Shown: positions 15,898-24,579 of the stretch, piece by piece | Layout of the letters: the number at the start of each line of letters is the position of its first letter | Position numbering within the stretch: position 1 is the first letter of the stretch | Assembly (NCBI RefSeq): GCF_900143695.1 | Contig: NZ_FRFE01000016.1 | Location: 62,001 to 126,000 of the forward strand | Origin: Desulfopila aestuarii DSM 18488 | Lineage (GTDB): Bacteria; Desulfobacterota; Desulfobulbia; Desulfobulbales; Desulfocapsaceae | DNA: 64,000 bases | Direction of reading: 5' to 3' | Program-made: the position numbers and the translations under genes | Notes under the pieces: generated by a model | What the model was told of the DNA's origin: nothing | Database searches by the model: none | The model's input: the letters and a program-made list of their open reading frames with translations, nothing else

Positions 15898-18555
15898 TCA
15901 GCGGGTTACCGGATGTGGTGCATCCGGGTTGATTTCGTATTTTCGTATAGCCTCGGATACCTTTGTGCGCTCGACTGCACCCTGGTCAGCCAAAGCTTTT
16001 AAAGCGGCGACCACAATATGGCGCCGGTCCACCTTGAAGAAATCGCGCAGCACCTCCCGCGAATCGCTACGCCCAAAACCATCAGTACCAAGAATAGTGA
16101 GGGAATTGGGGATAAGTCGTCGTAATTGCTCACTATAGGCCTGGACATAGTCGGTACTGATCACCGCCGGCCCCGCAAAGCCTGCCAGCTGTTGTTCAAC
16201 ATAGGATTTCCGCGGCTCCTCCTCCGGATGGTTGCGGTTCCAGTCCTCCACCTCCATGCCCTGCCGATGCAATTGATTGACACCCAGAATGGACCAGATA
16301 TCCGCCTGCACGCCAAAATCATCGGCCAACAGATCGGCGGCAGCAATCACCTCGCGCAGAATGGATCCACTGCCCATCAACTGCACCCGCAGCTCGCCTT
16401 CACCGCCCTGGCGATACAGATACATCCCTCGGCCTATGCCTTCTTCAACACCTTCGGGCATCTCCGGCTGCTCATAGTTTTCGTTTAATAAGGTGATGTA
16501 ATAAAAAAGATCTTCACCTTTACCGAACATCCGCTCAATTCCCTGCTGCACCAGCACCGCCACCTCATAACTGAAGGTAGGATCATAGGCCAGGCAGGTG
16601 GGGTAGACAGAGGCCATCAGCAGCGCCTGGCCATCCTGATGCTGGAGACCTTCACCATTCAATGTGGTACGGCCCGCAGTCGCTCCCATGAGAAAGCCCC
16701 TTGCCCTGCTATCACCTGCTGCCCAGAGCTGGTCGCCAATACGCTGGAAGCCGAACATGGAGTAAAAGGCATAAAACGGGATCATCGGCACCCCGTAATT
16801 GGTATGGGCCGTGGCGGCTGCCAGCCACGACGAAATTGCCCCCGCTTCGGTTATACCCTCTTCCAGAATCTGGCCTTGCGGATCCTCCCGGTACCAGGAG
16901 ATTGTCTCGGAGTCCTGCGGTTCATAGAGTTGGCCGGTGGGCGCATAGATCCCGAGTTGCCGGAACAGCCCCTCCATCCCGAAGGTGCGGGCTTCGTCGG
17001 GGATGATCGGTACGATATTTTTGCCAATTTCCTTATCCTTTACCAGCATACCGAGCAGCCGGACAAAGGCCATGGTGGTTGATAATTCGCGCCCTTTTGA
17101 CGAGCCAAGCAGCGCCTTGAAAACGCTAAGATCAGGAACGGTGAGCGGGATATGTTGGGTCTCACGCCAGGGAACTGGACCGCCCATGGCCTCACGCCGC
17201 TCCCGGAGAAAACGTTCCTCATCACTGCCTTCCGCCGGTCGGATAAAAGGCAGTTCACCGAGCTGTTCATCTGCTAAAGGAACATGGAACCGGTCACGAA
17301 AAGCCTTCAGCGACTCAAGGTCCATTTTCTTGACATTATGGGCAACCATAACCGATTCACCCGCCTGACCCATACCAAAACCCTTAATGGTTTTCACAAG
17401 GATGACCGTCGGCTGGCCCTGATGGCGGGTAGCTGCCGATAAGGCCGTATAGACCTTGCGCGGGTCATGGCCGCCACGGGTCATCTGCCACAGCTCACTG
17501 TCACTGATATCCTCAACAAGGGCCGCCAGTTTCGGGTCGTCAGCAAAGACCAATTCTCGCAGATATTCTGGCCCGCGTGCCCGGATGGTCTGAAAATCGC
17601 CATCCACCATGCTGCCAAACTTTTTCAACAGCAGTCCTTCCTTATCACGGCTCAGAATACGATCCCACTCACTCCCCCAAAGGAGCTTTATCACATTCCA
17701 GCCGGCTCCGCGAAAACGCCCTTCCAGCTCCTGGATAATTTTGCCGTTGCCGCGTACCGGACCGTCGAGTCGCTGAAGGTTACAGTTGACCACAAAGATC
17801 AGGTTATCAAGCTTTTCCCTTGCAGCTACAGAAAGAGCCCCAAGCGATTCCGGTTCATCTGACTCGCCATCGCCCATAAAGACCCAGACCTTTCGATCAC
17901 CGGCCTTTTTCAGCTCACGGCTGTCCATATATTTCATAAATCTGGCCTGGTAGATGGCCGCCATTGGCCCCAACCCCATGGAAACGGTGGGAAATTGCCA
18001 GAAGTCGGGCATCAGCCAGGGATGGGGATAGGACGACAGCCCGTGGCCACCTACCTCCTGCCTGAAATTGCGCAAATGCTCTTCATCAAACCTCCCTTCC
18101 ACAAATGCCCGGGCATAGATACCAGGTGAACTGTGTCCCTGGAAATAGATCATATCGGCGCCGAATTCGGCCTGCGGGCCCCGGAAAAACCAGTTGAAGC
18201 CAACCTCGTACATAGCTGAAACCGAGGTGTAGGTGGCAATATGGCCTCCCAGCCCCTTGCCGCCCTTGTTGGCTCGTGCCACCATGGCCATGGCATTCCA
18301 GCGCACATAGGCGGCAACCTTCATAGCGGTGTAGGAATCATCAGGCATGTGCTGCTCGTCGCCTGGCGGGATAGTATTACCATAAGGGGTGAGAATACCC
18401 GGGGAAGTTGACACACCCCGCTCGCGGGCCCGGTCGGTCAGCTCACGTAACAGGTAATCGGCTTTTTCAGCGCCTTCATGACGAATAACGCCATCCAACG
18501 ATTCCAGCCAGTCACTGGTCTCAGCCGGATCAGGATCGGTATAGTATGCACTCAT
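15898..18555 (-). CDS. aceE: Pyruvate dehydrogenase E1, homodimeric type
   Basis: A thiamine-diphosphate enzyme of 885 residues, the usual length for E. coli-type AceE. It decarboxylates pyruvate and loads acetyl onto the E2 lipoyl group. The thiamine-diphosphate motif is seen in VFMGDGESDEPESLGAL followed by VVNCNLQRLDGPV. The GHSSPGIYARAF and GFGRSDSREVLRDFF stretches are family signatures. The first gene of the operon; it starts at an ATG with AGGTAG upstream. A homodimeric E1 with its own E2/E3 implies some pyruvate oxidation through NADH rather than ferredoxin. Confidence 0.96.
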   Translation of the reverse strand: MSAYYTDPDPAETSDWLESLDGVIRHEGAEKADYLLRELTDRARERGVSTSPGILTPYGNTIPPGDEQHMPDDSYTAMKVAAYVRWNAMAMVARANKGGKGLGGHIATYTSVSAMYEVGFNWFFRGPQAEFGADMIYFQGHSSPGIYARAFVEGRFDEEHLRNFRQEVGGHGLSSYPHPWLMPDFWQFPTVSMGLGPMAAIYQARFMKYMDSRELKKAGDRKVWVFMGDGESDEPESLGALSVAAREKLDNLIFVVNCNLQRLDGPVRGNGKIIQELEGRFRGAGWNVIKLLWGSEWDRILSRDKEGLLLKKFGSMVDGDFQTIRARGPEYLRELVFADDPKLAALVEDISDSELWQMTRGGHDPRKVYTALSAATRHQGQPTVILVKTIKGFGMGQAGESVMVAHNVKKMDLESLKAFRDRFHVPLADEQLGELPFIRPAEGSDEERFLRERREAMGGPVPWRETQHIPLTVPDLSVFKALLGSSKGRELSTTMAFVRLLGMLVKDKEIGKNIVPIIPDEARTFGMEGLFRQLGIYAPTGQLYEPQDSETISWYREDPQGQILEEGITEAGAISSWLAAATAHTNYGVPMIPFYAFYSMFGFQRIGDQLWAAGDSRARGFLMGATAGRTTLNGEGLQHQDGQALLMASVYPTCLAYDPTFSYEVAVLVQQGIERMFGKGEDLFYYITLLNENYEQPEMPEGVEEGIGRGMYLYRQGGEGELRVQLMGSGSILREVIAAADLLADDFGVQADIWSILGVNQLHRQGMEVEDWNRNHPEEEPRKSYVEQQLAGFAGPAVISTDYVQAYSEQLRRLIPNSLTILGTDGFGRSDSREVLRDFFKVDRRHIVVAALKALADQGAVERTKVSEAIRKYEINPDAPHPVTR

Positions 18556-18652
18556 CTGCTACCTCGCGTTAGATATGGATGGGTAAAAAGCAAGGACAAC
18601 ACGGGTAAAGTATCATCATTGATTTTACATTTGCAAGAAAATCATGATGATG

Positions 18653-18682
18653 GAATCGGAGCCGTAAAACCGGCTCCGATTC
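18653..18682 (-). terminator. Probable terminator after the bd-like oxidase genes
   Basis: A twelve-base perfect stem (GAATCGGAGCCG against CGGCTCCGATTC) with a six-base loop lies about 30 bases past the last oxidase gene on the minus strand. The tail contains TGATTTTC rather than a clean T-run. Confidence 0.6.
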
Positions 18683-18711
18683 ATCGAAATGTCTGGCATC
18701 AGGAAAAGAAA

Positions 18712-19776
18712 TCAGGTCTGGGCGAGCGCCTCAGCACTCTTTTTCCAGAGCCAACCGAGACAGAGGAGTCCGAAAATAAGGATGACAAAAAAGAAAATCA
18801 TGGGGGAGTACTGCGGTACAACCTGGAGCTGATCGAGGGTATAGTATTTCTGCAGGTAGCCCGTACGCAGCCAACTGCGCATAAAGACCATAATCACAAC
18901 AAGTGGCACGGCATGGGCAATTGTCATCCATAACCGGCCCCGCCAGGCGGTGAACAGCATACCGACAGTCAGCAGCAAGCCAAGTGCGAAGGCGATGGTG
19001 GCTCCCATATCTCGGCCCATAAAGAGCAGCATCTGGCCCCGGGGCAGGCTGAGAAGGTAGAGAATACCCACCACGGTGTTGATCACGGTCACTCCCAGGA
19101 AAACACGCAAACCATGCTTTGCAGAATATTCGGCCAGTTCCAGGTCACGTTCGGCCCGAAAGCGACCCATGAGCGCCACGGCCAGCCCGCCCATCGCCAG
19201 CGCCCCCAATACCATATGCAAATAGCGAAACGGGAAACTGTTCTCGCTGGCAATAAGCATCGAGCCGTCCAAATGGCTGAAATATTCACCAAACCTTTCA
19301 GGCAAGCCCATCAGCAGCATGTTATGGGAGAAAATGGCAGCGATACCGAGAAAGATCACGGCACAAATCCCACCGATCACCAGCCCCAGACGTCCTAGTT
19401 TTTCAAAATGAAAGTCGTAGAGATAAACACCGCGATAGGCAAACATCAACAGCGGCACCACCAGAATCCAGCCAATTCCCATGAGGATAGAGCTGGTGTA
19501 AATAAACTGGCCATAGAGTACCTGGAGAAAAAGATAAGGGGCCACACCGAGATTGACAGTAAGCGCAATAAGCATCGGGGTGATCACCGCAATGCGATGG
19601 GCAAGCCGCCGTTCCACTTCATCACCACGCAGATGGGCAACCACCCCGAGAATAAGCCCGCCCAGCATCGCGTTCATTGCCAGGAGGTGCAGCGGAAAGG
19701 TAAGCAGCAGCAGGAACTGGAACCAGCCCCAGGCAACCGGCAGGGTGTCGGCAGGTGGAATAAGAATCGTCGCCAT
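18712..19776 (-). CDS. Membrane subunit II of a bd-type oxidase-like complex
   Basis: A very hydrophobic protein of 354 residues with about nine predicted membrane helices. Histidine-containing helices include FPLHLLAMNAMLGG and FRYLHMVLGALAMGG, which could bind haem. It starts one base into the stop codon of the haem-c-containing CydA-like gene, so the two products are almost certainly partners. It is not a standard CydB; its helix pattern is closer to a second CydA-like subunit. The ATG at 19776 is preferred over the overlapping GTG at 19779 because GGAGG lies six bases before it. Confidence 0.75.
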   Translation of the reverse strand: MATILIPPADTLPVAWGWFQFLLLLTFPLHLLAMNAMLGGLILGVVAHLRGDEVERRLAHRIAVITPMLIALTVNLGVAPYLFLQVLYGQFIYTSSILMGIGWILVVPLLMFAYRGVYLYDFHFEKLGRLGLVIGGICAVIFLGIAAIFSHNMLLMGLPERFGEYFSHLDGSMLIASENSFPFRYLHMVLGALAMGGLAVALMGRFRAERDLELAEYSAKHGLRVFLGVTVINTVVGILYLLSLPRGQMLLFMGRDMGATIAFALGLLLTVGMLFTAWRGRLWMTIAHAVPLVVIMVFMRSWLRTGYLQKYYTLDQLQVVPQYSPMIFFFVILIFGLLCLGWLWKKSAEALAQT

Positions 19777-21536
19777 CACTTTCCTCCTTTTAGGCCGTCG
19801 ATATAGTCGGCAAGTGCTTCCCGTTCGGTTTCAGTTCCCTCAAACGGCGGCATTTCTGGGACCAGTTCCGGCAATCTGCCGAGATTGGTAAAAATCTGTG
19901 CCCGATCCCAACCACTGGTAAACTCCGTTATATCCTCGACGGCGTGACAGGCTGAACAATGGGTATCAAACACTCCGCCCCCGTCCACTCCTGCAGTCGA
20001 GACTATCCCGCCACTCTCTGAAATCAGATAACCGGCAAGCTGATTCCGCTCTTCGTCGGTCCCACCAAAAGGCTCCATTTCATCGGAAATCTCATTTAAG
20101 GTACTCAACATCTCACCAGCTCCCACCACATCTTTACCAGCAAACGCGCCAGACAGATCTTCCCTGGCGTGACATGCTGCACAGTTTTCCTCAAACAGTT
20201 GTTTACCGGCTGCCAGGCCATCACCGGCTTCGGCGACGACATCAACGGTCTCCTTACCGTGCACCTCTCCGGCCAGAAAAGCTGACAGTGCCCGCACCTC
20301 CGTGTCGGTTCCGGCAAAGGGCGGCATGAACGGGCGGATGGTATGCATCTTGCCGATATAGGCGACCAGCGCCGGGTAGCTCATCTTTTCCGTCAGGGCT
20401 GCCAGATCGTTGTTGCCAGCACCAAGGGTATGACAACTGTAACATTGCTGAATATAGAGTTCGTGCCCGGCACCCATTCTGTTGTCAGCAGTCACCTCGT
20501 GATGCTGCACCCACAGTGCAGATTTGAGAAAACCTTTCTCATTCAAGCTTTCCAGGTCTTTTTTGAAAATGGAGTTGGAGTAGATCACCTCGTTGATCAC
20601 ATAGGGACGGCGGGCCGCCTCCCGGGTCCATTCAAACGAGCCAAGCATTACAAAGGCACAGAGCATGGCCGCAAGAGCCACTGGCCGGTTGTTGAGTGTC
20701 GGTCTCAGAATGGCTGTAACCAGCGTCAGAACCAGTAGCAAAATGACTGCCACCAAACCGTACTGCAGGGCGAGAGCGACTGTGGGTGATTTGCCTGTCA
20801 CCAGCTGCTGAGCCTGTTCCGGCAAGACCGCCACATACCACAAGGCGCAAGGGATAGCTGCGACCATGGCCACCAATGACCAGATACCGGAGAAACGGGT
20901 CATTTTCACCCGAACCTCTTCCTCATCGGACCATGCGGCAGTCAGGCAGCCGTAACAGCCGGCCATAAGCACCGCTATGCAGGTACGAAAGAAAAGGGAT
21001 GGCCAGAATGACGGATTGAAAAAACCCTGCCAAAAGAGCGAGCTCTCCGCCCAGGCACCCGGTGTCAGCATCACCCCGATGATTCCATTAATGAGCAGCA
21101 AAGACATCCATGCGGCAAAGAAATAGAGGTAGCCGACTTTCAGATGGGTCGAGGATTCCATCCGCCCAAAGAAATAGTAATAGACGAAAGCAGCGGCGAT
21201 CTCCACCGTGAAGAAGACCCACTCCGCCGCCCAGCCAAATACGAAATTATGAATAAGGTAGGAGGTCGCTGCCGGATTGACCAAAGCGATAATGAACCAG
21301 ATACCGACCCCGCTGATGGACCCCAGGACCATGGTCGTCAAAAGGAAAAAACGGGCGTGGCGTTTGGTGAAATCGAGAATGGCCTGGCTCTGTTCGGCAA
21401 GGCCTTTTTTTTCGGCCAAGACCAGATAGAGCCCGCCCCCCACCGCGAAATGAGAGATGAAAACGTGAAAGACCGCAATCAGGGCAATCAGCGTACCGCC
21501 CCCTATTTCGGGCAGATACCAGACAGGATAGTGCAT
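19776..21536 (-). CDS. CydA-like oxidase subunit fused to three cytochrome c domains
   Basis: A protein of 586 residues. Residues 1-310 contain about eight membrane helices of the bd-oxidase subunit I type, with His24 and His29 in the first helix and Glu105 and Glu112 in the third. The C-terminal 230 residues lie outside the membrane and carry three CxxCH haem-c sites: CYSCH at about 365, CAACH at about 452 and CSACH at about 527. Each is followed by a likely axial Met in a repeated phrase (MPPFAGT, MEPFGGT, MPPFEGT). The architecture suggests a bd-superfamily oxygen reductase that takes or relays electrons through cytochrome c haems. GGAGG precedes the start. The quinol-binding Q-loop of classical CydA is not evident. 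The exact family cannot be settled by eye. Confidence 0.85.
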   Translation of the reverse strand: MHYPVWYLPEIGGGTLIALIAVFHVFISHFAVGGGLYLVLAEKKGLAEQSQAILDFTKRHARFFLLTTMVLGSISGVGIWFIIALVNPAATSYLIHNFVFGWAAEWVFFTVEIAAAFVYYYFFGRMESSTHLKVGYLYFFAAWMSLLLINGIIGVMLTPGAWAESSLFWQGFFNPSFWPSLFFRTCIAVLMAGCYGCLTAAWSDEEEVRVKMTRFSGIWSLVAMVAAIPCALWYVAVLPEQAQQLVTGKSPTVALALQYGLVAVILLLVLTLVTAILRPTLNNRPVALAAMLCAFVMLGSFEWTREAARRPYVINEVIYSNSIFKKDLESLNEKGFLKSALWVQHHEVTADNRMGAGHELYIQQCYSCHTLGAGNNDLAALTEKMSYPALVAYIGKMHTIRPFMPPFAGTDTEVRALSAFLAGEVHGKETVDVVAEAGDGLAAGKQLFEENCAACHAREDLSGAFAGKDVVGAGEMLSTLNEISDEMEPFGGTDEERNQLAGYLISESGGIVSTAGVDGGGVFDTHCSACHAVEDITEFTSGWDRAQIFTNLGRLPELVPEMPPFEGTETEREALADYIDGLKGGK

Positions 21537-21646
21537 ATTTCCTCCGTATAAATACCAATAAATATCAGTTCATGGAAGAATACAACAGCCGGGAATGACC
21601 TGCAATTGCGACATTGTGCCACAACCACCAAAACGTAATATGTCGG

Positions 21647-22606
21647 TCAGGCGACGTTTGTCAGAAAGGAGAGTTCTTCAGGACTCCAGTCGCCGACTAA
21701 TCGGACTTCCGGCTCCAGCCGGATCCCCCTCTCACGCGCCGCCTTCTCCACTGCCAGTCGGATAAGGGACAGGACGTCGCCAGCAGTGGCGTTGTTTTGA
21801 TTGATAAAGATATTGCCATGAAAAGGAGCAATCGCTGCCCCACCGGAGGTAACACCACGTAACCCCAACTCGTCAATGATCTTGCCAGTGGGAGCGCCGA
21901 AATCATGGTTGTTTTTAAACAGCGACCCGGCGGATGGTGCTTTAAAATGGCCTTTATCCACCCTATCTTTATGGTTTTCTTCCATCTTTCGGTAAATTTC
22001 CTGGCGATCGCCCTTTTTCAGGTGCAGTTTCACCTGCCAGATACAGCCTGACATGGCTTGAAACGGGGAGCGTTTATAGTCGAACTGGGACGGATCGCAG
22101 GATACTGTTGTCAGCGACAAATCCTCCCCCACCACTTCCACCTGTTCCAGTACCTCGGATATGGAGTTGCCGTAGCAGCGGGCATTCATCCAGACCGCAC
22201 CGCCAATGGAACCTGGCATACCGTTAATAAACTCCACACCGGAAAGACCATATTCGGCAGCCACCATACACACATCTTCAACCCTTGCGCCAGCCTCCGC
22301 GGTAAGACGCTCGCCGGTAACCGAGATAGAATCAAGACCTGCTGTGGAGATAACCACTCCCCTGATCCCTCGATCCGCCACCAGGATGTTGGTACCGCCA
22401 CCTAAGAGAAAACAGGGCAGCCCATTCTTCTTCACCACCTCAAGGCAGGTCAAGAGATCATCATAGCTGCGGGGCGCGAGAAAGACATCGGCGGGGCCAC
22501 CGATCTTAAATGAGGTGTGGCGCGACATTGGCTCGTCGAACCTGACCAGTTCGGCGGGAACCATATCGACCACACACTGCCGCCAGCCTTCTATTGAAAT
22601 TTCCAT
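21647..22606 (-). CDS. murB: UDP-N-acetylenolpyruvoylglucosamine reductase
   Basis: A cytoplasmic flavoenzyme of about 319 residues making UDP-MurNAc for peptidoglycan. FAD-binding motifs are HTSFKIGGPADVFLAP, LGGGTNILVAD and GMPGSIGGAVWMNA; the catalytic Ser lies in SAGSLFKNN. The C-terminal part has no extra tyrosine loop, fitting the shorter type II MurB. It sits outside any cell-wall cluster, three bases after the IscU-like gene, so the two are co-transcribed. The start at 22606 avoids overlap; an earlier in-frame Met at 22633 lies inside the upstream gene. Confidence 0.93.
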   Translation of the reverse strand: MEISIEGWRQCVVDMVPAELVRFDEPMSRHTSFKIGGPADVFLAPRSYDDLLTCLEVVKKNGLPCFLLGGGTNILVADRGIRGVVISTAGLDSISVTGERLTAEAGARVEDVCMVAAEYGLSGVEFINGMPGSIGGAVWMNARCYGNSISEVLEQVEVVGEDLSLTTVSCDPSQFDYKRSPFQAMSGCIWQVKLHLKKGDRQEIYRKMEENHKDRVDKGHFKAPSAGSLFKNNHDFGAPTGKIIDELGLRGVTSGGAAIAPFHGNIFINQNNATAGDVLSLIRLAVEKAARERGIRLEPEVRLVGDWSPEELSFLTNVA

Positions 22607-22608
22607 AA

Positions 22609-23046
22609 TTAACAGCTGTGCCCGGTATGGCACGACTCCGGTCCCCGCTTCTGCAGATAATCCGCCACCGCTCGCTGCAGGGTAGTCTCTGCCAGCTGGG
22701 CGCAGTGCAGATGGGTATCGGGCAGCTGGCCGGTAAGTTCCATGATATGCATCATATTGATACCCTTCAATTCACCGATATCCTTGCCCTGGGCCAGCAT
22801 AGCTGTGGCCTCGATGCATTGATTACTCACGGAGCAGCCATCAGTCCAGTGACGGGTCCGTTGAACCCGGTCACCAACAATACCTAACGCCAGTTCCATG
22901 GTGTCACCACAGTTACCAGTTATTCGAGCAATTGCATCGGGATCTTTGAGCGGAGGATTGGCCAGGTAATAGAAACCAAACCAGGCCGCAACCAGTAAAA
23001 GCAAAATACCAAAGGCGAGAGCAATAGACGATATCTCCATAAACAT
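22609..23046 (-). CDS. IscU/NifU-like scaffold protein with N-terminal membrane anchor
   Basis: A protein of 145 residues. Residues 6-29 form a membrane helix. Residues 36-135 match the IscU/NifU N-terminal fold: the cluster-ligand cysteines are Cys46 (ITGNCGDTMEL), Cys71 (DGCSVSNQC) and Cys115 (LHCAQLAETTLQRAV). An extra Cys77 and a C-terminal CHTGHSC tail are unusual. The soluble relatives assemble iron-sulfur clusters and hand them to apoproteins. A membrane-tethered form suggests delivery to a membrane complex, or a different role; this is inference. No nifS/iscS gene is adjacent. GGAG lies three bases before the first ATG and nine before the Met at 23040, so either may be used. Confidence 0.8.
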   Translation of the reverse strand: MFMEISSIALAFGILLLLVAAWFGFYYLANPPLKDPDAIARITGNCGDTMELALGIVGDRVQRTRHWTDGCSVSNQCIEATAMLAQGKDIGELKGINMMHIMELTGQLPDTHLHCAQLAETTLQRAVADYLQKRGPESCHTGHSC

Positions 23047-23165
23047 GTTCTCCTATACCATTTTTCTGCTCGGACAGCGAGCGGCTCTATCCTAATAAGA
23101 GTTTCTCAAAACGAAAAGCGATAAGACCAATAACCGCAGAAAAGCCGTTTTTAATCTTCTCATCT

Positions 23166-23186
23166 ATTTGGTACACTTTACCAAAT
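23166..23186. promoter_or_regulatory. Operator-like dyad upstream of the binding-protein/kinase pair
   Basis: The perfect inverted repeat ATTTGGTA-CACTT-TACCAAAT lies about 80 bases before the probable start of the substrate-binding protein. It has the size and symmetry of a repressor site. No cognate regulator is identifiable here. Confidence 0.4.
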
Positions 23187-23268
23187 GCAATTATTTTGGG
23201 ACTCTCGTGCGATGTCAACCGAGGCGTCTTATAAAAAATTCAGCAAACCACCAACCAAAGCCTCACAT

Positions 23269-24573
23269 ATGAAAAGAATTTTCCTTCCTCTGCTGTTCGC
23301 CATGATGGCCATAGCCGCCCTCATAGTCTACCAGCGTACAAGCCAGAAGAATAATGAATTAACAGCAACCAGCAGCCACTCACAGAAAATCAGCCTCTTC
23401 CACTACTTTTCAGGTGCTCTGAGTGGAGGTATCGATAATATGGTGGAGACGGTCAATGCCAAAAGCCCAGGCTATACAGTGCTTGCCAACGGCCTGGACC
23501 ATGAAGCGTTCAAAACCATGATTTTATCTTCGCTTGATCGGGGCAATCCTCCCGAGCTGTTTTCCTATTGGGCCGGTGAACGGGTCCGACAGCTGGTTTT
23601 AAAAAACCAGCTCATGGAGATCGATGATCTCTGGGAGCGGGAAAACCTTTCGGCACAATTCCCCCCCGCCATTGTCGAGTCGGCCGTCACCTACAATGGG
23701 AAAAAATACCTGCTCCCCATCACCCAGCATATTGTGGTTTTTTTCTATAATACGCAGATCTTCACAGCTCACGGGCTTTCCCCACCGCAATCCTGGCCGG
23801 AGTTTCTCGCCATCTGCGCCCAACTGAAAAGCAGTGGCATAACCCCACTGGCAATCGGAGCCCGAGAACGCTGGCCGGCCCAGTTCTGGTTCGATTACCT
23901 ACTGCTGCGTACCGCCGGGCCGGATTATCGCAAGCTGCTGATGGAGGGCAAGCAGTCCTACACTGATCCCCAGGTGATGGAATCCTTCAGGATTTGGTCG
24001 GAACTGTTGCAAAATGGTTATTTTAATGGTAACGCCAATCAGCTCGACTGGGACGAGGCGACCGCGCTGGTCCGCGAGGGAAAAGCGGCCATGACACTCA
24101 TGGGTACCTGGGCCACCCAGATACTTGAAGGCCAGTCACCGGGTCTTGAAGCAGGCAAGGATTATGATTTTTTCCCTTTCCCGACTGTAGCTGAAAATGT
24201 GCCACGGGTCTCGGTCGGCCCTATTGACGGTATCATCATCTCCCGCGCCTCGGAAAATCATGACTTTGCCAAGAATGTCCTGGCGTATTTTGCAGGCACG
24301 GAGGCCCAGAAACTCATGAGCACCGGCTCAGGTGCACTAGCCCCGAATCAAACCGTGTCGGACAATTTTTATTCTCCATTCAAACTCCGATTAAAACAGG
24401 AGATTGAACATTCTGAGCGATGGGCCTTCAACTTTGATCTCGCAACGCCGCCCGAAATTGCCGATCGGGCCATGGACAGCTTCAACGAACTGATCGAGTT
24501 CCCCGGGCAATACCTGCAGATCCTGAGCGACCTGCAAACTGAAATAGCCCCTTCTGCAGAAGAGGGAAAGTAA
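23269..24573 (+). CDS. Extracellular solute-binding protein, family 1 (sugar type)
   Basis: A periplasmic binding protein of about 434 residues. An N-terminal hydrophobic segment (RIFLPLLFAMMAIAALIVYQ) exports it and may stay as an anchor, as no clear cleavage site follows. The body reads as a family-1 carbohydrate-binding protein (PELFSYWAGERVRQLV, the hinge-region YLLPITQHIVVFFYN, and ALVREGKAAMTLMGTWATQ). There is no ABC permease or ATPase nearby; instead a hybrid kinase starts six bases downstream. The protein is probably a ligand sensor for that kinase rather than a transporter part. The start at 23269 is chosen from the signal segment; in-frame Mets at 23185 and 23212 are possible. Confidence 0.8.
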   Translation: MKRIFLPLLFAMMAIAALIVYQRTSQKNNELTATSSHSQKISLFHYFSGALSGGIDNMVETVNAKSPGYTVLANGLDHEAFKTMILSSLDRGNPPELFSYWAGERVRQLVLKNQLMEIDDLWERENLSAQFPPAIVESAVTYNGKKYLLPITQHIVVFFYNTQIFTAHGLSPPQSWPEFLAICAQLKSSGITPLAIGARERWPAQFWFDYLLLRTAGPDYRKLLMEGKQSYTDPQVMESFRIWSELLQNGYFNGNANQLDWDEATALVREGKAAMTLMGTWATQILEGQSPGLEAGKDYDFFPFPTVAENVPRVSVGPIDGIIISRASENHDFAKNVLAYFAGTEAQKLMSTGSGALAPNQTVSDNFYSPFKLRLKQEIEHSERWAFNFDLATPPEIADRAMDSFNELIEFPGQYLQILSDLQTEIAPSAEEGK

Positions 24574-24579
24574 TAACCC

